A stretch of 64,000 bases of DNA from Glycomyces artemisiae (GTDB taxonomy: Bacteria; Actinomycetota; Actinomycetes; Mycobacteriales; Micromonosporaceae), in the NCBI RefSeq assembly GCF_003002955.1, contig NZ_PVTJ01000001.1, forward strand, positions 434,001 through 498,000. The letters run 5' to 3'. The notes below the pieces were generated by a model, which made no database searches, had not been told where the DNA came from, and saw only the letters and a program-made list of their open reading frames with translations. Positions 29,850 through 41,415 of the stretch are shown here, in pieces (the stretch's first letter is position 1; each line of letters begins with the position of its first letter). The translations under genes and the position numbers were made by a program.

Positions 29850-30365
29850 TTAACTGACCTGGGAGAGCCAGGACTGCTCGGCGCCGCCGACGGCCTGCCG
29901 GTACGGCGCGAGCTCCCGCTCCCACTCCAGGCCCAGGAGCTGGTCCAGCCCGGAGCGCAGCGCCTCGGCGCTGGTGGTGGTCGCCAGGAGCGCGCGGATG
30001 CGGTCCTCGGCGATCATGATGTCGCCGCTGGCGCTCATCGCGGCGCGGTAGGCGCCGCGGCCGGGGACGTGCATGATGCGCTCGCCGTCGACGCCCGCGC
30101 TCGGGTCCTCGGTGACCTCGAATCGGAGCATCGGCCACTGCACCAGGGCCTTCGCGAACTCGGCGCCCATGCCGGCGTGGCCGGTCCAGGCGCGCTCGGC
30201 GCGCATGGTGCCCCGCTCGGCGTCCTGCGGGGACCACCCCAGCTTGACCGTTCCCTGCCGCGAGGAGCTGCCGGAGCTCTCCAGGACACGCCCGATCGCC
30301 CACTCGACGTGCGGGCACACGGCCGGCGGGCTGGAGTGGATGTAGATCACGCCGCGTGTCTGCAT
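29850..30365 (-). CDS. DUF3145 family protein
   Basis: The 171-residue protein matches DUF3145, a family confined to actinobacteria with no assigned function. Features include MQTRGVIYIHSSPPAVCPHVEWAIGRVL at the start, followed by alternating strands and helices and the conserved WSPQ and LGLEWERELAPYR. There is no signal peptide or membrane helix. AAGGAGG lies 6 bases before the ATG, a very strong ribosome-binding site, which suggests high expression. Confidence 0.85.
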   Translation of the reverse strand: MQTRGVIYIHSSPPAVCPHVEWAIGRVLESSGSSSRQGTVKLGWSPQDAERGTMRAERAWTGHAGMGAEFAKALVQWPMLRFEVTEDPSAGVDGERIMHVPGRGAYRAAMSASGDIMIAEDRIRALLATTTSAEALRSGLDQLLGLEWERELAPYRQAVGGAEQSWLSQVS

Positions 30366-30627
30366 CGCGCACCTCCTTGGGAATCGGCGTATCTGAGTAC
30401 TGGCTCACTCCTTGTGGTCATTTGGCTACGACTTGAAGCCGCACAACGGGTATCGACCGGGTCGAAGAAGGGATGGACTCGGACCCGGCACGCTATTCCG
30501 CTCTGTTACATACTGACAGCTTCGAAAGCATCGCGCTAGGCTTAAACGGCTCCGGGCACTCACTTTTTCGATCATTCGATGTGTCACACCCGGTGCATGT
30601 GCTAGTCGTCGCAGGACGCACCTGAGC

Positions 30628-30757
30628 TACACTTGCGCATGACCGGCATACTGTCGGTTTTCTTTTGTGGTCCAACCCAGGTTCGTGCCAGTCTTCGGGG
30701 CTGCTCTTCCTGCGCGAGACCGAAGATCCGTCTACACGACATGGTGAGGAGACCGGC
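30628..30757 (+). promoter_or_regulatory. Promoter and leader of the 115-residue unknown gene
   Basis: TACACT at 30628-30633 is a likely -10, which would give a leader of about 115-120 bases before the GTG at 30758. In it TCTTCGG (30692-30698) pairs perfectly with CCGAAGA (30720-30726). Bases 30366-30627 upstream hold no gene that I can support. Confidence 0.45.
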
Positions 30758-31105
30758 GTGGCAGCCAACACTTCCAAGACAGCACGCGCTTCCGTCAAGG
30801 CCGGCCAGGGCAAGGGCGCCGCGGGCCTCAGCGTCCTCGGCGAGTTCAAGTACCTGATCCCGCTCAACGGCGGCAAGCACGTGTACCTGCGCAACCTGAC
30901 CGACGGCAAGACCCTGCACCTCGCCACCGGCTCCGAGGCGTTCACCGAGGCCGTCAAGGCGCTCGCCGCCGCCGGCCACGGCGAGAAGATCAAGGCCGAG
31001 ATCGAGGGCCTCGCGTCCTCGCTCCCCGCGGAGCAGGGCTGGGACACCACCCTGAAGTCGCTCGAAGAGGCCGGCGCCTTCTCCGCCGAGGCCGTCGCCG
31101 CGTAA
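30758..31105 (+). CDS. Unrecognised 115-residue basic/helical protein
   Basis: I do not recognise this protein. The N-terminal 25 residues are basic, Ala/Lys/Gly-rich and probably disordered. A compact region follows with beta-strand character (LGEFKYLIPLNGGKHVYLRNL), then helices to the end. GAGGAGA ends 5 bases before the GTG at 30758. Codon use is extremely biased to C/G-ending codons (AAG, CTC, GAG), like a highly expressed gene. A true U-tract terminator follows, the only one of its kind here. An abundant small cytoplasmic protein, perhaps nucleic-acid binding, is my guess. Confidence 0.75.
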   Translation: MAANTSKTARASVKAGQGKGAAGLSVLGEFKYLIPLNGGKHVYLRNLTDGKTLHLATGSEAFTEAVKALAAAGHGEKIKAEIEGLASSLPAEQGWDTTLKSLEEAGAFSAEAVAA

Positions 31106-31126
31106 GGGTCCGCCCCCGCGACTACC

Positions 31127-31161
31127 GCGCTCCATGCCCTCCGGGCGTGGGGCGCTTTTTT
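31127..31161 (+). terminator. Intrinsic terminator with U tract
   Basis: An imperfect stem (31127-31139 with 31142-31154, GCGC at the base) is followed by six T residues at 31156-31161. This is the only classical rho-independent terminator with a long U tract in the window. Confidence 0.85.
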
Positions 31162-31300
31162 CATGCGCGTACAGACGCATGCCGAAAATGGTCGATCAAA
31201 TGTTCGAGGGCGCTATTCGCGGTCCAATTTCTGCAACTGCGGAATGCGCGCGCGGATTGGCGCGGTTCACCCGATCGGCGGACCCTTATCGGGTATTCGG

Positions 31301-33112
31301 TCAATCGCCGAGATCGGCGGTGCACGCCGGTTCGGACTTCGGCACCTCGTCGACCGCCCACAGTGCGCTCACCAGGAAGCAGTAGTCCTGGTCCGGGCTG
31401 AAGCCGCCGCTGGTGTACGTGGTCTCCAGCGTCCCGTCCTTGTTCAGCGCCTCCGCCTGGTCGTCCCCGACGCGCTGCGCGAACACGATGTACCGCAGGC
31501 TGTCCGTGGCGCCCTCCGGGGCGTTCCACACGAGGGTCACCTCGCCCTCGTTCCACGACTCGATCGCCAGGCCCGTCGGGGCCCCGCCGCCGTCCGTGTC
31601 CGCCTGGTCGAGGTCGTCGCCGTCCTTGTTCGGGACGATCAGCCACAGCCACAGCGTCATGACCAGGCCCAGGACGACGCTGATGGAGAGCCCGAGGATC
31701 ACGTAGCCCTTCAGGCTGCGGTTGTCCTTCTCCTTGCGCTGCACCGGTTTCGGCGCCTTGTACGCCTGGGTCTTGCGCTGCTTCGCGCCGTCGCGGCCGA
31801 TCACCGGCGGTGCGAACACCTGCTGCTCCGGCGGTGCCGACTGCTGAGGAGCGGCCTGCTGCGCGGTCCACGGGGACGGCGGCGGCTGCATGCTCACCGG
31901 CGCCTGCGGCGGCGCCGAGTACGGGGCGATCTGCGGCGCAGGGGAAGCGGGGACCCCCGAGAACGGCTGCGCCGACGCGGGCGCGCCGGAGAACGGCTGG
32001 GCCGAGACCGGCGGCGCGGCAGGGGCGCCGTTGAGCTGCGCGTACCGCGGGTCCACCGCGTGCCCCAATTGGGACCCGAACCCGCCGTTCGTGCCGCCGC
32101 CGGTCATCCCCCCGGCGGTCGAGCCGAGCGTGTTCCCGTACTCCGAGTGCGGCATCGGCGGCTGCTGCACGGGCGCGAACGGGTCGAGCGGCACCCGCGT
32201 GCCCCGCGACGCCACCTCGGGCCGGTACACCGTCTCCTCGTTCGAGACGTCGCCGATCACCGACGGCGCCGCGGCCTTGCCGACCCCGCCGCCGTACATG
32301 CCGCGCTGGAGCTCCTCGGCGAACGCCTCGCACGACGCGGGCCGCCGGGCCGGGTCCCGCGAGAGGCTCCGCACGAGCAGCGTCTCCAGCCACTCGGGGA
32401 CGTCCTCGCGGGGGAGCTTCGGCGGCGGCGCGTCGGAGGTGACCCGCTGGCGGTGCGTGTCCGGGTCGGTGCCGCCCTCGGGGTTCGCGAACGGCGCGAA
32501 CCCGGCGAGGAGGTGCCACATGCTGGAGGCGAGGCTGAACAGGTCGCTCGCGGGCGTCTGGGCCTGCCGCAGCAGGGCCTCGGGGGACGCGTGGAGCGGC
32601 GTGAGCTTGTCGATCGCGGCCGTCGCCGCCAGCGCCGCGGTGCTCCGGGCGATCCCGAAGTCGGCGAGCGCGGGGCCGTACTGGCCGCGGAGGATGTTCT
32701 GCGGCTTCACGTCCCGGTGGAGGATGTCCGCGTGGTGGGCGGCCTGGAGGGCCTGGCCGATCTTGACGCCGACGTCGATGACGTCGGTGACCGGGAGGGG
32801 CCCGTTCGCTTTGAGGATCGCCGAGTACGAGCCGCCTTCGCAGTACTCCATGACGATGAACGGCTGCCCGGCCTCGGTGTGCCCGGTGTCGATGATCGAG
32901 ACGATGTGGGGGTGGTTGGAGACCGCGACGGTCGCTTCGAGTTCCTTCTCGACGGAGTCGGCGGTGGTCATGTCGTCGTCGACGAGGAGGACCTTGACGG
33001 CCACGGTCCGGTCGAGCCGCTCCTGGACGGCGCGGTAGACGAACGCGGTCGACCCGTGCGCGACCATCTCGAAGTCGCGGAATCCGGGGACGGCCGGAGT
33101 GTTGAGGCTCAA
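31301..33112 (-). CDS. Membrane Ser/Thr protein kinase with fibronectin-III-like tail
   Basis: This 603-residue eukaryote-like kinase has Lys40 in TVAVKVLL, catalytic HRDVKPQNIL, DFGIA and the ASPEAL segment in place of the canonical APE. The glycine loop is degenerate (AHGSTAFVY). After the kinase domain (about 1-275) comes a long Pro/Gln/Ala-rich cytoplasmic linker, one membrane helix (GYVILGLSISVVLGLVMT), and an extracellular region resembling a single fibronectin type III domain (WNEGEVTLVWNAPEGATDS). The predicted TTG start at 33112 has only a weak ribosome-binding site. The sensed ligand is unknown. It is encoded just downstream of the trehalose genes on the same strand, 63 bases away. 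Confidence 0.88.
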   Translation of the reverse strand: MSLNTPAVPGFRDFEMVAHGSTAFVYRAVQERLDRTVAVKVLLVDDDMTTADSVEKELEATVAVSNHPHIVSIIDTGHTEAGQPFIVMEYCEGGSYSAILKANGPLPVTDVIDVGVKIGQALQAAHHADILHRDVKPQNILRGQYGPALADFGIARSTAALAATAAIDKLTPLHASPEALLRQAQTPASDLFSLASSMWHLLAGFAPFANPEGGTDPDTHRQRVTSDAPPPKLPREDVPEWLETLLVRSLSRDPARRPASCEAFAEELQRGMYGGGVGKAAAPSVIGDVSNEETVYRPEVASRGTRVPLDPFAPVQQPPMPHSEYGNTLGSTAGGMTGGGTNGGFGSQLGHAVDPRYAQLNGAPAAPPVSAQPFSGAPASAQPFSGVPASPAPQIAPYSAPPQAPVSMQPPPSPWTAQQAAPQQSAPPEQQVFAPPVIGRDGAKQRKTQAYKAPKPVQRKEKDNRSLKGYVILGLSISVVLGLVMTLWLWLIVPNKDGDDLDQADTDGGGAPTGLAIESWNEGEVTLVWNAPEGATDSLRYIVFAQRVGDDQAEALNKDGTLETTYTSGGFSPDQDYCFLVSALWAVDEVPKSEPACTADLGD

Positions 33113-33175
33113 GGCGGGGGCTCTCTGCCGGGGACGTTCGGTCCCGTCCAGATTAGCCCCCGCCCTGAGACTTGC

Positions 33176-35770
33176 TCAGATGCGTCCGCTCGTGCCGTTC
33201 AGCAGGTTCGCCACCCGGATGAGTCCGAGGTGCGAGTACGCCTGCGGGTGGTTGCCCAGGCCGCGCTCGGCGATCGGGTCCCACTGCTCGGGGAGCAGGC
33301 CGGTCGGGCCCGCGCACGCGAGGATCTGCTCGAACAGCTCCTCGGCGTCGGTGCGGCGCCCCACCTGGAGGTACGCCTCGGCGAGCCACGCGGCGCAGAT
33401 GATGAACCCGCCCTCGGTGCCCGGGAGGCCGTCGTCGCGGTGGTAGCGGTACACCGTCGGGCCCGAGCGCAGGCCGGCCTCGATCTTGAGGACGGTCTTC
33501 AGGTAGCGCGGGTCGTCGGGCGGGAGCAGGCCGGAGAGGCCGATCCACAGCGACGCGGCGTCGAGGTCGTCGTGGCCGTACGCGGCCGTGTACGCGCCGA
33601 TCTCGTCGTTCCAGCCCAGTTCGAGCACGTTCTTGGCGATCTGGTCGCGCAGCTCGGGCCAGTCGGGCTTGTACTCCATGCCGAACTGCTCGGCGACCTT
33701 GAGCGCCCGGTCCACCGTCACCCAGCACATGACCTTGGAGTAGACGTGGTGCCGCGGGGCCTGGCGGGCCTCCCAGATGCCGTGGTCGGGCTCGTGCCAG
33801 CGCTTGGCGACGGCCTCGACCATGTTCGCCATGACGCGCTCCTCGAACTCCGAGAGGTGCCCGCGGCGCTGGGCGACGGCCTCGATGAGCATCGCGACGG
33901 GGCCGAACACGTCCAGCTGGACCTGGTTCGACGCGGCGTTGTTGATGCGCACCGGCCGCGCCCCGGCGTACCCGGGGAGCGTGTCGATGATGGCCTCGGG
34001 GCTCGGGGCCTGGCCCTCGATGTCGTAGAGGGGCGCGAGCCGCTCGGGGTGCCCGGCGGTGCGCTCCAGGATGCCGGCGACCCATGTGAAGTACGCCTCG
34101 GCCTCCTGGAGCGAGCCGAGGTCGACGAGCGCGTTCGCGGTCATCGCGGCGTCGCGGATCCAGCAGAACCGGTAGTCCCAGTTGCGGACGCCGCCGAGCT
34201 CCTCGGGGAGCGAGGTGGTGCCCGCGGCGAGGATCGCGCCGGTCGGCTGGTAGCAGAGGGCCTTGAGCGTCAGCGCGGAGCGGCCGACGGTCTCGGGTTC
34301 GACGCGCGGGAGCTTCAGGGAGTCCGACCAGTTGCGCCATCCGGCCTCGGTGGTGCGGCGGCGCACGTGGACGGGCGGGCGCCACTCGGCGAGGTCGTCG
34401 ATGCCCGCGCGCATCTCCAGGACGAGGGAGCCGCCGGCCTGGGCGAGGTCGACGGTGGCGACGGCCAGGGAGTGCTGCCCGTCGTACTCGATGTGCCATT
34501 CGACGCCGGGGGAGCGCAGGCTGATGGGCTCGCGGCCGCCGAGGACCTTGAGGCCCTCGTCGCCGACGGGCTGGAGCTGCACGGGGATCTGCCCGAACTC
34601 CGGCCGGGGCGCGAACGTGATCTTGACGGGGATCTCGCCGGTGATCTCGCGGACGAGGACGGTGGCGTTGAGGTCGCCGCGCCTGCGCGGGGTCGAGTCG
34701 AGCCAGTCGGTGACCGACAGGCCGGACCAGCGGGTCTCGACGCTCATGGTCCCGGCGACGTACCGCTGGCCGAGGGGGATGCCCGCGCTGACGGGCTGGA
34801 CGGTGAAGTGCCCGGCGTGGTCGCCGCCGAGCAGGTCGGCGAAGACCGAGCCGGAGTCGGGCTTGGGGTGGCACATCCAGGTGACGCGGCCCTCGGGGGT
34901 GAGCAGCGCGTGGTTGGCGCCGTCGGCGATCATCGCGTGCCGCTCGATGAGCTGCGCGGACTCGCCCTGGAGCCAGGCCCGGCGGGTGTCGACGAGGCTC
35001 GCGAGGAGCTTCGCGACCGCTTCGGGGTCGTCGAGCCGGTAGGCGGCCCTGGTGGGGCCGGGGCCGATGCGGACGCCGACGTCGGGGCCGTGGAGGTGCG
35101 CGAACGCGTTCTCGTCGGTGACGTCGTCGCCCAGGAACAGCACGGCGGAGGCGCCGAGCTGGTGGCGGAGCTTGTCCAATGCGTCGCCCTTGTGGGTGGC
35201 GACCACCGACAGGTCGATGACCGCCTTGCCCTCGGTGGTCTGCACGCCGTCCCACGTCGAGGGGCCCTCGCGGACGTCGTCGACCGCGCGGCCGGCGTCG
35301 GCCTCGGTGGCCTCGCGCACGTGCAGGGCCGCGCCCGCGGGCTTGGGCTCGACCCGGGCGCCCTTGTAGCGTTCGGCGATCGCGGTGAGCTCGGCGACGA
35401 GCTTGTCGCGCAACCGCTGGTCCTCGCTGGAGAGCGCCCGGGTGAAGCCGATGTCGAACTCGGACCCGTGGGATCCGACCAGGTGCACTTCGGAAGGCAG
35501 GCGGGACAGGGCCGCCAGATCGCGCAGGGCGCGACCCGAGATGACCGCGACCTTGGTCTGCGGCAGGTTCGCGAGCGTCCGCAGGGCCGACACCGATTCG
35601 GGGATCGGTTTGGCCTGCGAGGGGTCGGTCACAATGGGGGCGAGCGTGCCGTCGTAGTCGCACGCGATCAGCAGCTGCGGAACACGGGCGAGCAGGGTGA
35701 GGGCCGAGCGGAGCTCTTCGGAGGAGCCGGGGCTCTCCGGAGCACGGCCCTCTGGGCTAGGTGCGGTCAT
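33176..35770 (-). CDS. Trehalose-6-phosphate phosphatase fused to GH15 trehalase-like domain
   Basis: This 864-residue protein joins two enzymes. Residues about 20-260 are an OtsB-type HAD phosphatase with the DxDGT motif CDYDGTLAPIV (Asp38, Asp40) and LFLGDDVTDENAF; it makes trehalose from trehalose 6-phosphate. Residues about 280-864 are a glycoside hydrolase family 15 domain with WCWIRDAAMTANALVDLG-type motifs, similar to the mycobacterial trehalase Rv2402, which splits trehalose to glucose. The ATG at 35770 is preceded by GGAGAG. otsA lies 66 bases upstream on the same strand, so the operon encodes synthesis, dephosphorylation and possibly breakdown of trehalose. Domain calls are strong; activity of the GH15 part is inferred. 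Confidence 0.9.
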   Translation of the reverse strand: MTAPSPEGRAPESPGSSEELRSALTLLARVPQLLIACDYDGTLAPIVTDPSQAKPIPESVSALRTLANLPQTKVAVISGRALRDLAALSRLPSEVHLVGSHGSEFDIGFTRALSSEDQRLRDKLVAELTAIAERYKGARVEPKPAGAALHVREATEADAGRAVDDVREGPSTWDGVQTTEGKAVIDLSVVATHKGDALDKLRHQLGASAVLFLGDDVTDENAFAHLHGPDVGVRIGPGPTRAAYRLDDPEAVAKLLASLVDTRRAWLQGESAQLIERHAMIADGANHALLTPEGRVTWMCHPKPDSGSVFADLLGGDHAGHFTVQPVSAGIPLGQRYVAGTMSVETRWSGLSVTDWLDSTPRRRGDLNATVLVREITGEIPVKITFAPRPEFGQIPVQLQPVGDEGLKVLGGREPISLRSPGVEWHIEYDGQHSLAVATVDLAQAGGSLVLEMRAGIDDLAEWRPPVHVRRRTTEAGWRNWSDSLKLPRVEPETVGRSALTLKALCYQPTGAILAAGTTSLPEELGGVRNWDYRFCWIRDAAMTANALVDLGSLQEAEAYFTWVAGILERTAGHPERLAPLYDIEGQAPSPEAIIDTLPGYAGARPVRINNAASNQVQLDVFGPVAMLIEAVAQRRGHLSEFEERVMANMVEAVAKRWHEPDHGIWEARQAPRHHVYSKVMCWVTVDRALKVAEQFGMEYKPDWPELRDQIAKNVLELGWNDEIGAYTAAYGHDDLDAASLWIGLSGLLPPDDPRYLKTVLKIEAGLRSGPTVYRYHRDDGLPGTEGGFIICAAWLAEAYLQVGRRTDAEELFEQILACAGPTGLLPEQWDPIAERGLGNHPQAYSHLGLIRVANLLNGTSGRI

Positions 35771-35836
35771 CGTGGCGTATCTCTCCAACACCGTCGTTGC
35801 GGAATATGTGTGCCTACCGGCCCCTGCCTGCCGTTT

Positions 35837-37267
<1,431 letters not shown>

Positions 37268-37445
37268 TTCGTTTTCCTCCTTTCTCCAAGCCTAGCCGGG
37301 AAGGGCCGTCTTTTCCGCGGTGCGGACCAGGGCGGTGGTGACGTACGCGCACCCGCGCCAGGGCCCGTTGGCGGACCCGCCCCGGGGCTTGACATCATTG
37401 GTTCCGGTCAGTTCCGTACAGCTCGTCGCAAAGCGAAGGATCAGC

Positions 37446-39125
<1,680 letters not shown>

Positions 39126-39127
39126 CC

Positions 39128-39529
39128 GTGGCCCGCTTCAAGGTCGACGTGGCGCTGCGCTGGTCGGACATGGACGTGTTCGGCCACGTGAACAACAACA
39201 AGTTCATGGTGCTGCTCGAAGAGGCCCGCGTGGCGATGATGTTCGACAAGGCCGAGGACGCCGGGCTCTCCGGCTTCCGCGAGGGCGTCGTCGTCGCCCG
39301 CCACGAGGTCGACTTCCTGCTGCCCGTGGTCGTGCCCGCCGAGACGCGCGTGGAGCTCTGGGTCGAGCGGATCGGGAACTCCTCGTTCACGTTCGCCTAC
39401 GAGCTCTTCGCGAACGGCAAGCTCGCGCTCAAGGCCAAGACCGTGATGGTCCCGTTCAACACCGAGAGCCAGCGGCCCCGGCGCGTCACCGACGACGAGC
39501 GGGCCTTCCTGGAGCGGTGGACCGAATGA
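39128..39529 (+). CDS. Hotdog-fold acyl-CoA thioesterase
   Basis: This 133-residue protein is of the 4-hydroxybenzoyl-CoA thioesterase type. RWSDMDVFGHVNNNKFMVLLEEAR holds the catalytic Asp and the helix of the hotdog fold. It hydrolyses acyl-CoA or acyl-carrier thioesters; the true substrate is unknown. The GTG at 39128 is 2 bases after the ettA stop and the stop overlaps the next ATG, so these three genes form an operon. A similar gene (Rv2475c) stands near the EttA gene in M. tuberculosis. Confidence 0.9.
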   Translation: MARFKVDVALRWSDMDVFGHVNNNKFMVLLEEARVAMMFDKAEDAGLSGFREGVVVARHEVDFLLPVVVPAETRVELWVERIGNSSFTFAYELFANGKLALKAKTVMVPFNTESQRPRRVTDDERAFLERWTE

Positions 39530-40071
39530 CGACCGGCGACGGCCCCGCCTTCGCCGCCCGCGTCGCCCGGCTCGACCCCGAAGCGCCCGTCCTCGCCCGC
39601 GACGGGCGCCTGTGGGCGACCCTGCCGATCGGCGTCCTCGCCGTGCGCGCCGCCGAGGGCCTCCCCGACGGCGTCTACCGCGCCGCCGACCTCGCTTCCG
39701 GGAACGCCGCTGCGAAACCCGAGGCGTCCTGGCGCGGGCGCCTGCCGCAGCGGCCCTGGGCCGTCGTCGAGACCGTGCCCGCCGCCGACGTCGCCGACAT
39801 CGACCGCAAGGCCGGGGAGGCCCTGCGCGAGCGCCGCGGCAGCGGCGTCGGCGACCGGCGCCTGCGGGACGCGATGCTCGACCACGTCGCCCTCACCGTC
39901 GAGCACGGCGGCGCGCGCTACCCGGTCCAGGTGCGGCTCGTGGCCGCCTTGTGCCGCATGGGGTTCCTCGGCGACGAGCCGGTGAAGGTGCTCCGCTCCG
40001 GCCGCCGTCTCGGCCTGTCCGGCACCTTCGGCGCCGTCTGGGAACGCGACCGCGGTCTGCCCCTCCTCTGA
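39526..40071 (+). CDS. Unrecognised 181-residue protein of the ettA operon
   Basis: I cannot assign a family. The protein is soluble, Arg/Asp-rich, with no signal or membrane helix. The C-terminal part PVQVRLVAALCRMGFLGDEPVKVLRSGRRLGLSGTFG suggests an alpha/beta domain. The ATG at 39526 overlaps the thioesterase TGA (ATGA), so its synthesis is tied to that enzyme. The ettA-thioesterase-unknown order may point to a link between acyl metabolism and translation, but no evidence here shows it. Confidence 0.72.
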   Translation: MTTGDGPAFAARVARLDPEAPVLARDGRLWATLPIGVLAVRAAEGLPDGVYRAADLASGNAAAKPEASWRGRLPQRPWAVVETVPAADVADIDRKAGEALRERRGSGVGDRRLRDAMLDHVALTVEHGGARYPVQVRLVAALCRMGFLGDEPVKVLRSGRRLGLSGTFGAVWERDRGLPLL

Positions 40072-40230
40072 CCCCGCGGGCCTCCGGCCCGCCACCGTTC
40101 AGTGACCCCTGTGCAGTTGACAAGAATCCGACGTCCGGAGGATGGGACGCCGCTTCCGTCTCTGATACATATGAAACCCATGACAGTACCCACCGCGGGC
40201 CTGCGAACAAACGCTCGACGGTTCATACTT

Positions 40231-40281
40231 TCAGTCAGGATTGACTGACGGTTGTGCCAAGTCGCACCGAGTCCCTAGTCT
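40231..40281 (+). promoter_or_regulatory. Operator and promoter upstream of the YbjN gene
   Basis: TCAGTCA-GGAT-TGACTGA (40231-40248) is a perfect 7-bp inverted repeat. TTGTGC (40252-40257) and TAGTCT (40276-40281) follow with an 18-base spacer. The leader before the ATG at 40424 would be about 135 bases. The stretch 40072-40230 shows nothing further that I can support. Confidence 0.55.
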
Positions 40282-40423
40282 GCTCACTGCAACGCGACGT
40301 AACTTGGCTGTGCCCGGCGAAGCACAACCAACCACAACCAATGCTTCAGTCCCGGACGAATGCCAACGAATTACCCAAGAACTGCCAGTGATTCGCATTT
40401 TGGGTGGGAAGGCGGACAACACC

Positions 40424-41194
40424 ATGGCATGGTGGCGCAGCAGAAAACGCGACGCAGAAGACAACCCGGTGACCGAGGCGGTCGCCGAAGCCGACAGCGA
40501 GATCGGCGGCTCGGCCGAGCGCGCCCAGGCCCGCGGCAGCCAGCCGAGCGCGGTGCCGAACCCGCGCGCCGAGCGCGAGCGCGAGGCGGCGGAGTCCCTC
40601 GAAATGGAGCTCGCCGGCCGCGAGCTGCGCCATGAGCTGACGGCGGAGCAGCTCCTCCTCGGCCCCGAGGAAGAGCAGATCTCCGAGGTCGAGCGCTGGC
40701 ACCTCATCAAGCAGGACCTCGCCGAGATCGATCCGGAGTTCATCTCCGACCTGGAGCAGATCGCGGCCGACGCCCGCGACGAGGCCGCCCCGCTCGACGC
40801 CGACCGCATCATCGCGGCCCTGAAGAACCTCGACATCCGCTACCTCGTGGACGAGAACGGCGGCATCGTCGCCCTCTGGGAGCGGCACATCGTGCAGGTC
40901 CGCGCGGAAGGCCCCGACGCCGACATCCTGGTCCTGCGCGCCCGCGCCTACCAGACCGTCCCCCGCGAGTGGGCCGAGCGCGGCTACGCGGCCATGAACG
41001 AGTGGAACCGCACCCGCCGCTTCCTCAAGGCGTACCTCGGCGAACCCACCGAGTCCGGCGCGCTCCCCGTGTTCGGCGAGATCCAGGTCCCCGTCCGCCC
41101 CGGCATCACCACCGCGCTCCTCGAAGAGCTCATCGACTGCGGGACGGCCATCTCCGGCACGTTCGTCGAGTGGCTCGAAGGCGAGCTCCTGTAA
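40424..41194 (+). CDS. YbjN-domain protein
   Basis: The 256-residue protein begins with MAWWRSRKRD and a charged, Glu/Ala-rich region of about 110 residues, likely helical or disordered. The C-terminal 140 residues match the YbjN/DUF1790 fold (RIIAALKNLDIRYLVDENGGIVALW, MNEWNRTRRFLKAYL), which resembles type III secretion chaperones and is linked to stress tolerance in E. coli. I took the ATG at 40424 because GGGAAGG precedes it and the upstream open frame is unlike protein. Its role here is unknown. Confidence 0.8.
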   Translation: MAWWRSRKRDAEDNPVTEAVAEADSEIGGSAERAQARGSQPSAVPNPRAEREREAAESLEMELAGRELRHELTAEQLLLGPEEEQISEVERWHLIKQDLAEIDPEFISDLEQIAADARDEAAPLDADRIIAALKNLDIRYLVDENGGIVALWERHIVQVRAEGPDADILVLRARAYQTVPREWAERGYAAMNEWNRTRRFLKAYLGEPTESGALPVFGEIQVPVRPGITTALLEELIDCGTAISGTFVEWLEGELL

Positions 41195-41211
41195 CTTCCG
41201 GCGAGACCCGG

Positions 41212-41249
41212 ACGCGGGCCGGAGCGCATCGGCGCTCCGGCCCGCGTTT
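41212..41249 (+). terminator. Hairpin terminator after the YbjN gene
   Basis: A perfect 16-bp stem (41212-41227 with 41232-41247) closes on ATCG and ends in TTT. It is 18 bases after the stop. Confidence 0.85.
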
Positions 41250-41415
41250 CGCTCCCCGATTCCCTTTTGTGCAGTCGCTTTTGGTTGGAAATGCCGGATG
41301 AGGCGGGGTTGAACTGGGAAAACTCATCTACCCCACGAGTATCGGGACTGCGCTTTCCAAGCGCCTTCGGTAATCTATAGGTTCCCTTTGCATTCAAATG
41401 AATACAGGAGCACCC

